Origin: Pseudomonadota bacterium
GTDB taxonomy: Bacteria; Pseudomonadota; Alphaproteobacteria; Sphingomonadales; SMXR01
Assembly (NCBI GenBank): GCA_022566895.1
Contig: JADFIA010000005.1
Span: 1-64,000 of the forward strand
Reading direction: 5' to 3'
DNA length: 64,000 nt
A model generated the notes under the pieces. The model had not been told where the DNA came from and did not search any database. It worked only from the letters and a program-made list of their open reading frames with translations. A program made the position numbers and the translations under genes. Positions 1-7,762 of the stretch are shown in pieces (position 1 is the stretch's first letter; each line of letters begins with the position of its first letter).

Positions 1-877
1 GCGAGGAGTTTGGGCGCAATTTTCTTGATAAGATAATTCAGGTGCCATTCCGTGTACCGGCGCTCGATGCCGACGGGTTGACCGAGTTGGGGTTGACCAG
101 GAAGCGTGTCACAGAATTCGCGGCGCCCAAGGTACGGACCCCGGATCCCAAATCTACGGGCAAAAAACAGAGTTCACCTGCACCGGCATCTGTTCCAATT
201 CCAGATCCCGATCCCGATCCCGACCCCGATCCAATCATAGAGGAAGTGCCGCTGCCATCACTGCCGGAGGGCTACCGGGATGGCATACAGGCTCGAAGCG
301 AAAAGTTCTGCCAGGAATTGGGCGCCGCTTCGGCCGACGAGAAAGATACCGTTTACGCCTTTGCTTCGCCGATCGCTACCTCCCGGACTGGTTGGACGGG
401 TTCCAGCTTGGCCAAGCTGACGCCATCCCGGCCGAAGCGCTCGGTGGGCTCAGCGGCGAAGCGGGCGATGAAGTCAGGCGGGCGCTTATGGAAAATCCGG
501 AAATTGTCGAAGGGTTGGTTGTGCACAGGCTGGTGCGCATATCTGAGGTTCTCGACGAGGTCTTGGGCCCCCTCACCTCGCCGTTGCGACTGGCGCCACG
601 GGATGTGAAAAGCCTCAGCAATCAACTCCGCATTTATTTGCGGATCGATCCCTTTGAGGAATTTGACGAAGCCAAGCTCGCCGCTGCCTATTTGCTGGCT
701 GACCGGCTCGACCCCATCTGGCTCGATCAGCACATGGGGCTGCCGGTTCAAACTGCGGCGAGCAGAAATGGGCGCATCAATAGAGCAACAGCTGAAACGC
801 AGGAAGCTATAGAAAATATGATCGACGTAGACGAGGTAAAGCGGCTTGGACTGTGTCGCTGGCGGGCTAGCGCTTAA
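1..877 (+). pseudogene. KAP-family P-loop ATPase, 3' part, with an apparent frameshift
   Basis: The gene enters from outside the window. The reading frame open from base 3 encodes EEFGRNFLDKIIQVPFRVP, which resembles the segment of KAP P-loop ATPases following their sensor region, then a P/D-rich linker (codons over 200-233). That frame runs to 608 but turns into an Arg/Ser/Trp-rich non-protein-like sequence after about 365. From there the frame ending at 877 gives natural protein: FADRYLPDWLDGF, then LAPRDVKSLSNQLRIYLRI and AAYLLADRLDP, like the KAP 'NPRxxKRFLN' region and the helix after it. Joining the frames near 360-370 would restore one protein, so I infer a frameshift from mutation or sequencing error. 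KAP proteins are membrane-associated ATPases of poorly known function, often on mobile or defence-linked DNA. The family call is moderate; the frameshift is an inference from coding character. Confidence 0.5.
204..233. repeat. Tandem GATCCC hexamer encoding (Asp-Pro)n
   Basis: Five consecutive 6-base units (GATCCC, with one GACCCC and one GATCCA variant) lie inside the KAP-like gene and encode an alternating Pro-Asp tract. It looks like a slippage-prone microsatellite forming a flexible acidic linker. Confidence 0.7.
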
Positions 878-912
878 GCGGCCCCTCCCCGCGCCTCGCC
901 GCTTTCCTTTCC
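876..912 (+). terminator. Possible terminator after the KAP-like gene
   Basis: AAGCGGC (876-882, overlapping the TAA stop) can pair with GCCGCTT (898-904) around a 15-base C-rich loop. The tail is TCCTTT. The U-tract is imperfect, so this is only a moderate Rho-independent candidate. Confidence 0.4.
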
Positions 913-916
913 GGGG

Positions 917-1723
917 GTGAGTTTCTATAACTCTTTGATGGACGAACTCTTGAAAATCATGGCCCGCTTGCGGGACCCCGAGAGGGGCTGCCCGTGGGAT
1001 GTGGAGCAGACCTTTGCGACCATCGCTCCCTACACCATCGAGGAGGCCTACGAGGTCGCCCAGGCGATCGACGCCGGCGATATGGAGGAGCTAAAAGGCG
1101 AGCTCGGTGACCTCCTCTTCCAGGTCGTCTTTCACGCCCGCATGGCCGAAGAGGCCGGGCATTTCGATTTTGAGGAGGTGGTAAAATCGGTGGCCGAAAA
1201 AATGATCCGCCGCCACCCCCACGTCTGGGGCGAGGCCCAGGTGGACAGCGCTGCCGCCCAGACCGCGGCCTGGGAGGATCACAAAGCGGCCGAGCGGGCC
1301 GCGGACCCCAAAAGCGACCAGGCCAGCCTGCTCGACGATGTGCCGCTGGCCCTGCCGGCGCTGCTGCGGGCCGAGAAACTTCAAAAGCGGGCCGCCCGGG
1401 GGGGCTTCGACTGGCCGGAAGTGGGGCCGGTGGTGACCAAGATCAAGGAGGAGATTGCCGAGCTGTCCGAGGCGCTGGCCGAGCGGTCCGGAAGCGACAA
1501 GGTGGCCGAAGAGCTTGGTGATCTTCTGTTCGCGGTGGTCAATCTGGCCCGCCATATCGATGTGGCGCCCGAAGAGGCGCTGCGCCGCAGCAACCAGAAA
1601 TTCGGCCGCCGCTTCCGGCATATCGAAGCGGCGCTGGCCGCCAGCGGCCGCAAGATGGGGGAAATGAGTCTCGACCAGCTCGAAGCCTTGTGGCAGGAAG
1701 CCAAAAAGCAAGACCCCTCTTAA
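917..1723 (+). CDS. mazG: Nucleoside triphosphate pyrophosphohydrolase MazG
   Basis: MazG hydrolyses canonical and damaged NTPs/dNTPs to the monophosphate and PPi, a house-cleaning role linked to (p)ppGpp metabolism. The 268-residue product has the two tandem MazG helical domains of the family. The first begins LRDPERGCPWDVEQT and contains EEAYE and ELGDLLFQVVFHARM, which form the Mg2+-binding ExxE/ExxD pattern. The second has EEIAELSEAL and ELGDLLFAVVNLARH. The start is uncertain: GTG at 917 gives the length used here, while an in-frame ATG at 938 begins MDELLKIMARL and matches the usual N-terminus almost as well. It converges on hflX, and the two reading frames overlap by four bases at their ends with no visible terminator. 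Confidence 0.95.
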   Translation: MSFYNSLMDELLKIMARLRDPERGCPWDVEQTFATIAPYTIEEAYEVAQAIDAGDMEELKGELGDLLFQVVFHARMAEEAGHFDFEEVVKSVAEKMIRRHPHVWGEAQVDSAAAQTAAWEDHKAAERAADPKSDQASLLDDVPLALPALLRAEKLQKRAARGGFDWPEVGPVVTKIKEEIAELSEALAERSGSDKVAEELGDLLFAVVNLARHIDVAPEEALRRSNQKFGRRFRHIEAALAASGRKMGEMSLDQLEALWQEAKKQDPS

Positions 1724-2988
1724 GACGCCAGGCGCGATCCGGACCCGATATCCGCCGCGAAATGTTTTTCGAAATAGCCTCGGAGCTGCGGCGCGATTCG
1801 CACCGACAGACGCAGCTGATCGTCGACCATCTCCTCGCCAAGCACCTGGGCGTTTCGATGCAACCAGGCCCGGGCCTTGCCGGCCCTCAGCGCCAGACAT
1901 ACCTCGATCCGAACCTCGTGGCGGGCCAGGCTGGCATCGAGCGCCGTCAACAGGTCGTCGATTCCCTCTCCGGTAACGGCTGAACAGTAAATGGTTGCGG
2001 CGTTCTCCGGCCGCGGCGCGGCGGCAAGAAGATCCAGTTTATTGCGCACCATGAAGGTCTCCGGCCCGTCCTGATGCACCCCCAGATTTTCCAGCACCTT
2101 GTTTACTTCGCGGCGCAGAATGCGGGCGTCGGGATTGGCGGCATCCTCGATATGCAGGATCAGATCGGCTTCGATCACCTCCTCGAGCGTGGCCCGGAAA
2201 GCGGCAATCAATTCGGTTGGCAGATCCGAGATGAAACCCACCGTATCCGAGAGTATGAGTTTGCGCCCAGACGGCAGCTTCAAGACCCGCATGGTCGGGT
2301 CCAGGGTCGCAAAAAGCATAGCCGCAACCAGCACCTTGGCGCCCACCAGGCGGTTAAACAGGGTCGACTTGCCGGCATTTGTGTAGCCCACCAGTGCGGC
2401 GGTCGGATAGGGAACGCTGGTGCGGGCCCGGCGCTGCAGGCGGCGAGTGCGGCGAATTTCCTCAAGTAGCGTTCTAAGCCGTTTGATGCGCTCGCCGATC
2501 AGCCGGCGGTCGGCCTCGATCTGCCGCTCGCCCGGCCCACCAAGAAAGCCGAAACCGCCACGCTGGCGCTCAAGGTGGGTCCAGGAGCGCACCAGGCGGC
2601 CGCGCTGATATTCGAGATGCGCCAGCTCGACCTGCAAGACCCCTTCCCGGGTGTGGGCCCGTTGCCCGAAAATCTCCAGGATCAGCGCCGTGCGGTCGAT
2701 GACCTTAAGGCCCCAGGCCTGCTCGAGATTGCGCTGTTGAATGGGCCGCAAGGTGCAATCGAGTATGACCAGCCCGGCTTTTTCCGCCGCGATCAGCTCC
2801 TTGAATTCCTCAACCTTGCCGTGACCGATGAAAGTATCGGTTTGAATGCGCGCTAGCGGCACCAAAAAACGGCCGGCGATCTCAACCTTCATCGCTACTG
2901 CCAGAGCGACCGATTCCGCAAGCCGCCGCTCCGGATCACGAACTCCCTTGGCGCGCTTCAAGTAGGCATGGACTATGAGCGTTCTCAC
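1720..2988 (-). CDS. hflX: Ribosome-associated GTPase HflX
   Basis: HflX is a GTPase that binds the 50S subunit and splits stalled or hibernating ribosomes, especially under heat stress. The 422-residue protein has the HflX N-terminal domain, then the conserved GGPGERQIEADRR segment (about 150-162). A coiled-coil Arg-rich linker precedes the G domain: G1 GYTNAGKS at 201-208, the FATLDPT switch, G3 DTVGF at 248-252 and G4 NKLD at 316-319. The start is a GTG at 2988; no ATG lies near the expected N-terminus. It follows hfq with a 44-base gap on the same strand, the common hfq-hflX pairing, so the two are probably co-transcribed. Confidence 0.96.
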   Translation of the reverse strand: MRTLIVHAYLKRAKGVRDPERRLAESVALAVAMKVEIAGRFLVPLARIQTDTFIGHGKVEEFKELIAAEKAGLVILDCTLRPIQQRNLEQAWGLKVIDRTALILEIFGQRAHTREGVLQVELAHLEYQRGRLVRSWTHLERQRGGFGFLGGPGERQIEADRRLIGERIKRLRTLLEEIRRTRRLQRRARTSVPYPTAALVGYTNAGKSTLFNRLVGAKVLVAAMLFATLDPTMRVLKLPSGRKLILSDTVGFISDLPTELIAAFRATLEEVIEADLILHIEDAANPDARILRREVNKVLENLGVHQDGPETFMVRNKLDLLAAAPRPENAATIYCSAVTGEGIDDLLTALDASLARHEVRIEVCLALRAGKARAWLHRNAQVLGEEMVDDQLRLSVRIAPQLRGYFEKHFAADIGSGSRLAS

Positions 2989-3032
2989 GACGTCACTTTA
3001 GTGGAATTCAGGCGGCAAGTCGTCCGTTCCAC

Positions 3033-3299
3033 CTAGTCGCCGTCGCTGTCGCTGTCGTCTTTTTCCTCACTGTCAGGTTCAAAAAGCTGCAAGGGTCCAG
3101 CGGGCATGACCGTCGAGATGGCATGTTTGTACACCAGCTGCGAATGTCCATCGCGCCGCAACAATACACAGAAATTATCAAACCAAGTGATAACCCCCTG
3201 AAGCTTGACCCCGTTTACGAGAAAAATTGTTACCGGCGCTTTGTCTTTTCTTACCTGATTGAGAAACACGTCCTGAAGGTTATTTTGTTTTTCAGCCAC
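3033..3299 (-). CDS. hfq: RNA chaperone Hfq
   Basis: Hfq forms a hexameric ring that pairs small RNAs with mRNAs. The 88-residue product contains the whole Sm fold: Sm1 with [21 protein letters not shown] (one conservative difference from E. coli style) and Sm2 with [10 protein letters not shown], including the KH residues of the proximal poly-U pocket. It starts at a GTG (3299) with GAAGGA about ten bases upstream. After the core comes a short tail, [15 protein letters not shown], that is strikingly acidic; acidic Hfq tips are known to mimic RNA and displace it from the rim. It is the first of an hfq-hflX pair and lies downstream of trkH after a 186-base gap, so it may have its own promoter. 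Confidence 0.97.
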   Translation of the reverse strand: MAEKQNNLQDVFLNQVRKDKAPVTIFLVNGVKLQGVITWFDNFCVLLRRDGHSQLVYKHAISTVMPAGPLQLFEPDSEEKDDSDSDGD

Positions 3300-3485
3300 T
3301 ATTTATATCCTTCGTTGCCGGAAGATTCTCTCTTCCAGCGGTTTCGAATCTCCTTCCTCCCCGTTGCCCCCGGTCAGGCGGCCGATGTGCCGTCCTGAGA
3401 AATCAGGTTCAGGAAAATTCACTGTGTCACCAAGCAGCAAGGCTTGTCAATTTGGCCTAACCTAGAAGTGATCGGCGCCAGCCGA
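3300..3485 (-). promoter_or_regulatory. Spacer upstream of hfq, probable hfq promoter region
   Basis: This 186-base spacer separates trkH from hfq on the same strand and is more A+T-rich near hfq. I see the hfq ribosome-binding site GAAGGA but no clear -35/-10 pair or terminator hairpin for trkH. Confidence 0.35.
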
Positions 3486-4934
3486 TTAGCGCCGCCAAAA
3501 TCCGGCCGAAATGACCGAAAGCACTGCGACGATTTCCAGTCGGCCCAAGATCATAAGGGCAGCAAAAAAACCAAGCCCCCAGTTCCCCAGACTTTCCATG
3601 CCCGCAAACTGTCCGTCGACCATATAGATAAGCGGTCCGGTGTTGGACAGGGCCGCGACAGTCAGGGCTACGGCGCTGGTTATTTCAAAGCCAAACAGAG
3701 CGAACACCAGCGTCGACAGCATCAGCGTTATCCCAAACGCGAAGATCAGCAGCCAAATGCGGCCAAGATAGCCTTCGTTGACCAGACGGCCGGCAAAATG
3801 TGGTGCGAAGGCGTCGTGGGGGTGGGCGAGATGCCGCAGCTCCGCGAGTATGTGACGAAAAAGGATAATCAGGCGCATGGCCTTGATGCCACCGCTGGTC
3901 GAGGCGACGCTGGCGCCCAAAAAAGCCAGACTGACCAGAACAAGGAGCGTCACAAGGCTGGTCTCCGGCGCTGCGCTGCTGATAAAGCCGGTCGTCGAGA
4001 AAGCCGAAATCGCACTGAATATGCCGCCCCTCAGCCAATCGCCCACGGACGCCGTCAGCGGCAGACCGACGATCAGCACGGCGATCACCGCTAGCACCGT
4101 GAATCGCAAATAAGTCAGCGCATGTTCACGCTCCTGCCGGCGCACACGCCGCAACCGGAAAACGTACCAGAAAAGCGGCAGATTAAGACCCGCGACCAGC
4201 ATAAAAAGGCTCAGTATCCATTCTCCTGCCGGATTGTCCACCAGGGCCGACTGTCCGATCGTCTGCACAAACCCGCCGCTGCTCAAAGTCGCCAGGGCGA
4301 CCGTGGACGAGCGAAAGCCGTCTTCCCCGGCCAGCACCAGGGCGATCGCACAAAGAAGCGTTAGACCGGCATAGGGAATAAACAGAGCCGCTCCATACTT
4401 TCTCATCCGCTCGCCGGTTGCTTCGCCTTCCCCCTTTGGCAGGCCGCAGTCGTAAAGTTGCAGCGCCCCAATATTCAGATGCGTCAGGACAGCCAGCACC
4501 ATGACCACGGTCAAAAGCCCGCCTCCCCACTCCAAGAGAGCCCGATAAAAATAGAGCCCCCGGCCAAGCTCGTCGCCGCTGCCAAGGAGGCTGGCCCCGG
4601 TCGTCGTGAGGGCGGAAACGGCTTCGAAGTAGCCGCGCCAGAAGCCGCCCGCATTGGCATCAATGACAAAGGGCAAGGCCGCAAATACCGGCAGCAGCAA
4701 TAGCACCAGGAGCGGCGTGAAGACGTCGACCCGACGATCGAGTTGAAGCTTGCTGCCGCGGAATGCGATCATCAGCCCGAGGCTGCAGAAGGCGGTGAAA
4801 GCCGCCGCCGCCAGCAAAGTCCCTGCAGGGCCGGACTCGCCATAGCCCATGGCCACCAGATAGCCGAATGTCTGCACGCCGCTGAGCACGATCAGGAGCC
4901 TGGCGATGATATATCCCACATGGGCGACAAACAT
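3486..4934 (-). CDS. trkH: Trk/Ktr-type potassium uptake membrane subunit TrkH
   Basis: TrkH is the ion-conducting subunit of the Trk K+ uptake system, gated by the cytoplasmic TrkA ring. The 482-residue, highly hydrophobic protein repeats the M1-P-M2 module four times. The pore-loop filters are visible as SALTTTGAS (about 107-115), LATLSSGGF (about 212-220), SAFSTTGFIS (about 310-319) and AALSNTGPL (about 430-438). The C-terminal MILGRLEI is characteristic of the last module. It starts with ATG at 4934, five bases after trkA ends, so trkA and trkH form one transcription unit and their products one complex. Linkage to ntrYX is standard in alphaproteobacteria. Confidence 0.95.
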   Translation of the reverse strand: MFVAHVGYIIARLLIVLSGVQTFGYLVAMGYGESGPAGTLLAAAAFTAFCSLGLMIAFRGSKLQLDRRVDVFTPLLVLLLLPVFAALPFVIDANAGGFWRGYFEAVSALTTTGASLLGSGDELGRGLYFYRALLEWGGGLLTVVMVLAVLTHLNIGALQLYDCGLPKGEGEATGERMRKYGAALFIPYAGLTLLCAIALVLAGEDGFRSSTVALATLSSGGFVQTIGQSALVDNPAGEWILSLFMLVAGLNLPLFWYVFRLRRVRRQEREHALTYLRFTVLAVIAVLIVGLPLTASVGDWLRGGIFSAISAFSTTGFISSAAPETSLVTLLVLVSLAFLGASVASTSGGIKAMRLIILFRHILAELRHLAHPHDAFAPHFAGRLVNEGYLGRIWLLIFAFGITLMLSTLVFALFGFEITSAVALTVAALSNTGPLIYMVDGQFAGMESLGNWGLGFFAALMILGRLEIVAVLSVISAGFWRR

Positions 4935-4939
4935 GGCGC

Positions 4940-6316
4940 TTAGAAGTATTCGAGGCGAACCGAAAACATATGTTCGATCTTTTTGACGTCGGGCGCCCGG
5001 GCCAAAATGACGACGCGGTCATCGGTTTCAAAGGTCGTGTCCCCCCGCGGGATCAAGACTTCGCCGTCGCGAACGATGGCGCCGATCATAATCCCGGACG
5101 GCAGCTTCAGATCGCGAATGGACTTGCCCACGAGAGGCGAAGTTTCAAGAGCTTCGGCCTCGATGATCTCGGCTTCGCCGCCGCGAATCGTGTGCAGTCC
5201 CAGAATACGGCCCCGGCGGATATGCTGGATGATCGTCGAAACCGTGGTCTCCCTGGGGTCCACATAAACGTCGATGCCCAACGAGCCCAAGAGCGAACTG
5301 TAGATGGGATTGGCCACCAGGGCCACAACCCGCCCCGCGCCAAGGCTTTTGGCCAGAAGCGAGGCAAGAATATTGACCTCGTCTTCATTGGCCACCGCAA
5401 CCAGCGTTTCAGCCCCCTGGACGTTCGCTTCCTTCAGAATTTCGGAATCGAGCGCATCGCCATTGATCACCATGGCCTTGGACAGTTGTGAGGCCGCGAA
5501 TTCGGCCCGGGCGGCATCGCGCTCGATCAGCTTGACGTTGACCGGCTCGGCGTTGGCTTCAAGTTCCTTGGCAAGGAACAGCCCGACATTCCCTGCGCCG
5601 ACAATGACAATGTGCCGGGCTTCTTTTTCCTCGTGCCCGAAGACAGACATGGCCCGGCTCAGGTGCGTATCCTCGACCGCCAAGTAAATGCTGTCACCGG
5701 CTTCCATCGGGTCATCGCCGGAAGGTACGAACAGCTTTTCGTTGCGGACTATCGCCAGAACCGTAATGTGCATTTCGGGAAACAGTTCGGTGAGCTGTCG
5801 CAGCGGCGTATCGAGGATCGGGCAGGACTCATCAAGATGTACACCGACGACCCGGACCTTGCCGTCGACGAACGGGATGACCTCGAAGGCACCGGGCACT
5901 TCTAGCCGCCGGTGAATCGCCCGTGCGACCTCCACCTCCGGCGAAATAATGACGTCGATCGGCATATGGTCACGGCTGAAGAGATCCTGCCACATGGGCT
6001 TTAGATAACTCTGATTGCGGACCCTGGCGATTTTGGTTGGCACATTGAAAAGCGAATGGGCGACCTGGCAGGCGACCATGTTAACCTCGTCTGACTGGGT
6101 CACGGCGATGATCATGTCGGTGCCGGCTGCACCGGCCCTCTCGAGAAGATCCGGATCGGAGGCGTAGCCCTCAAGGGCCTGCACGTCCAGGCTTTCCATT
6201 ATCTTTTGGACCAGCGCAGGTGAGCGGTCGATGACCACGACGTCGTGGCCTTGTTGGGCCAGATGGCGGGCAATGTTGAATCCAACCTGACCTGCCCCGC
6301 AAACGATGACTTTCAT
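4940..6316 (-). CDS. trkA: Trk potassium system NAD-binding subunit TrkA
   Basis: TrkA is the peripheral, nucleotide-binding regulator of TrkH. The protein (458 residues) is a duplication: two Rossmann RCK-N domains, each followed by an RCK-C (TrkA-C) domain. The first dinucleotide fold starts MKVIVCGAGQVGFNIARHL and has the acidic residue of VVVIDRS; the second has IVIVGAGNVGLFLAKEL near residue 230. The two TrkA-C domains are around 140-215 and 370-455. I use the ATG at 6316: it begins the canonical MKVIVCGAG and has AGGAAAG about nine bases upstream. A longer TTG-initiated version is unlikely. Confidence 0.96.
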   Translation of the reverse strand: MKVIVCGAGQVGFNIARHLAQQGHDVVVIDRSPALVQKIMESLDVQALEGYASDPDLLERAGAAGTDMIIAVTQSDEVNMVACQVAHSLFNVPTKIARVRNQSYLKPMWQDLFSRDHMPIDVIISPEVEVARAIHRRLEVPGAFEVIPFVDGKVRVVGVHLDESCPILDTPLRQLTELFPEMHITVLAIVRNEKLFVPSGDDPMEAGDSIYLAVEDTHLSRAMSVFGHEEKEARHIVIVGAGNVGLFLAKELEANAEPVNVKLIERDAARAEFAASQLSKAMVINGDALDSEILKEANVQGAETLVAVANEDEVNILASLLAKSLGAGRVVALVANPIYSSLLGSLGIDVYVDPRETTVSTIIQHIRRGRILGLHTIRGGEAEIIEAEALETSPLVGKSIRDLKLPSGIMIGAIVRDGEVLIPRGDTTFETDDRVVILARAPDVKKIEHMFSVRLEYF

Positions 6317-6337
6317 ACGCCCATCTTTCCTGTGATT

Positions 6338-6352
6338 GGGCAATCATTGCCC
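6338..6352. promoter_or_regulatory. 15-base perfect palindrome between ntrX and trkA
   Basis: GGGCAATCATTGCCC is a 7+1+7 inverted repeat in the 51-base ntrX-trkA gap, upstream of the trkA ribosome-binding site. No T-run follows on either strand, so it is not an obvious terminator. It could be an operator or an mRNA hairpin. Confidence 0.35.
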
Positions 6353-6367
6353 GAAAGTTTGAAAAGC

Positions 6368-7762
6368 TCAACCGTTCTCGCTCGAATTGGCTCTGCGGTT
6401 GGAAGACAGACCGAGGGTCTTGAGCTTGCGGTGTAATGCTGAGCGCTCCATTCCAACGAACGTTGCGGTGCGCGAAATATTGCCGCTGAAGCGGCTGATC
6501 TGGACCTTCAAATACTCCCGTTCGAAGGCAGCGCGGGCCTGACGCAGTGGAATCGACATGATCGAAGCGTGGCCGTTAGCGCCCAGCATCTCCGCCGACT
6601 GGCCGCTGATTTCCTTGGGCAGCATGTCCGCCGTAATCTCCTCGCAATCGATATTGGCCAAAATGATCAGACGCTCGACCATGTTCTTGAGCTGGCGCAC
6701 ATTGCCGGGCCAGTCATAGGCCTGGAGCGCCGCCATCGCTTCGGCGTTGACCGGGTGTCGGGGACGGCCGGTCGTCGACGACAGTTGATCCATGAAATGA
6801 TCCACCAGAATCGGGACATCCTCGCGGCGTTCGGTGATCGGCGGCACGGTGACGGGAACAACGCTCAGCCGATGAAACAAGTCCTGGCGAAATACCCCCT
6901 GCTGGATCGCCTCTTGAAGGTTGCGCGATGTGGCGCTGATCACCCGCACATCGACCGCCACCTGTTTGGCGCCGCCGACCCGGTTGAAGGTCTGTTCGGT
7001 CAGGACCCGCAATATCTTTGCCTGTGTGGGCACCGGCATGTCTACCACCTCGTCGAGAAACAGGGTACCGCCGTGCGCCTGTTCAAATAGACCAGTTTTC
7101 ACCACCGCGCCGTTCTGCTCGATGCCGAACAGTTCCTGCTCCATGCGCTCGGGCTCAATATTCGCCGAATTGACGATGACAAACTTGCCGGCTGCTCTTT
7201 TGGATCTATTATGGATCAAGCGAGCGGTGACTTCTTTCCCGCATCCGGCTGGCCCTGAGATCATGACGCGGCTGCCGGTTGGTGCCACCTTTTCGATCAT
7301 TACACGCAACTGATTTATGGCGCTCGAGCGACCGATAAGCTCGTCCACCATGCCGGCCTTGCGCCGCAATTCCACGTTTTCCCCGCGCAGCCGCTCGGCC
7401 TCGGTTGCCCGCCCGACCAAATGAATCAACTTGTCCGCCTGAAAGGGCTTCTCGATGAAATCATAGGCACCAAGTTTGATCGCCGCGACAGCGGTCTCGA
7501 TATTGCCGTGACCGCTGATCATCACGACTGGCAGGTCGCGGTGCCGGCTCTTGACGATCTTTAGAATCTCGAGGCCGTCACGCTTGCTCCCTTGTAACCA
7601 GATATCCAGAACCAGCAGTGACGGCCGGCGCGCCTCAATCTCGCGAAAGGCGGTGTCGCTGTTATGGGCGCAGCGCGTTTCGTAGCCTTCGTCGGCGAGG
7701 ATGCCAGCGATCAGCTCACGGATATCGTCTTCGTCGTCAACGATCAGGATATCAAGTGCCAT
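6368..7762 (-). CDS. ntrX: Nitrogen assimilation response regulator NtrX
   Basis: NtrX is the partner regulator of the sensor NtrY. The 464-residue protein has a receiver domain with phosphoacceptor Asp53 (LLVLDIW) and conserved Lys in FIEKPF. An AAA+ domain follows, with Walker A ISGPAGCGKE and Walker B GGTLFLDE, then a Fis-type helix-turn-helix (ISRTATFVGMERSALHRKLK). The sigma-54 contact loop GAFTGA is absent; the position reads NGAVVKTG. That is usual for alphaproteobacterial NtrX, which is thought to act without sigma-54. The start is the ATG at 7762, with AAGGGGG nine bases upstream. Its first 11 bases overlap the end of ntrY, so the two are translationally linked. Confidence 0.95.
   Translation of the reverse strand: MALDILIVDDEDDIRELIAGILADEGYETRCAHNSDTAFREIEARRPSLLVLDIWLQGSKRDGLEILKIVKSRHRDLPVVMISGHGNIETAVAAIKLGAYDFIEKPFQADKLIHLVGRATEAERLRGENVELRRKAGMVDELIGRSSAINQLRVMIEKVAPTGSRVMISGPAGCGKEVTARLIHNRSKRAAGKFVIVNSANIEPERMEQELFGIEQNGAVVKTGLFEQAHGGTLFLDEVVDMPVPTQAKILRVLTEQTFNRVGGAKQVAVDVRVISATSRNLQEAIQQGVFRQDLFHRLSVVPVTVPPITERREDVPILVDHFMDQLSSTTGRPRHPVNAEAMAALQAYDWPGNVRQLKNMVERLIILANIDCEEITADMLPKEISGQSAEMLGANGHASIMSIPLRQARAAFEREYLKVQISRFSGNISRTATFVGMERSALHRKLKTLGLSSNRRANSSENG

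Noticed and set aside
6368-7762. Loss of the GAFTGA loop in NtrX as a sign of decay
   Set aside because: Alphaproteobacterial NtrX proteins commonly lack a functional GAFTGA loop; the rest of the protein is intact.
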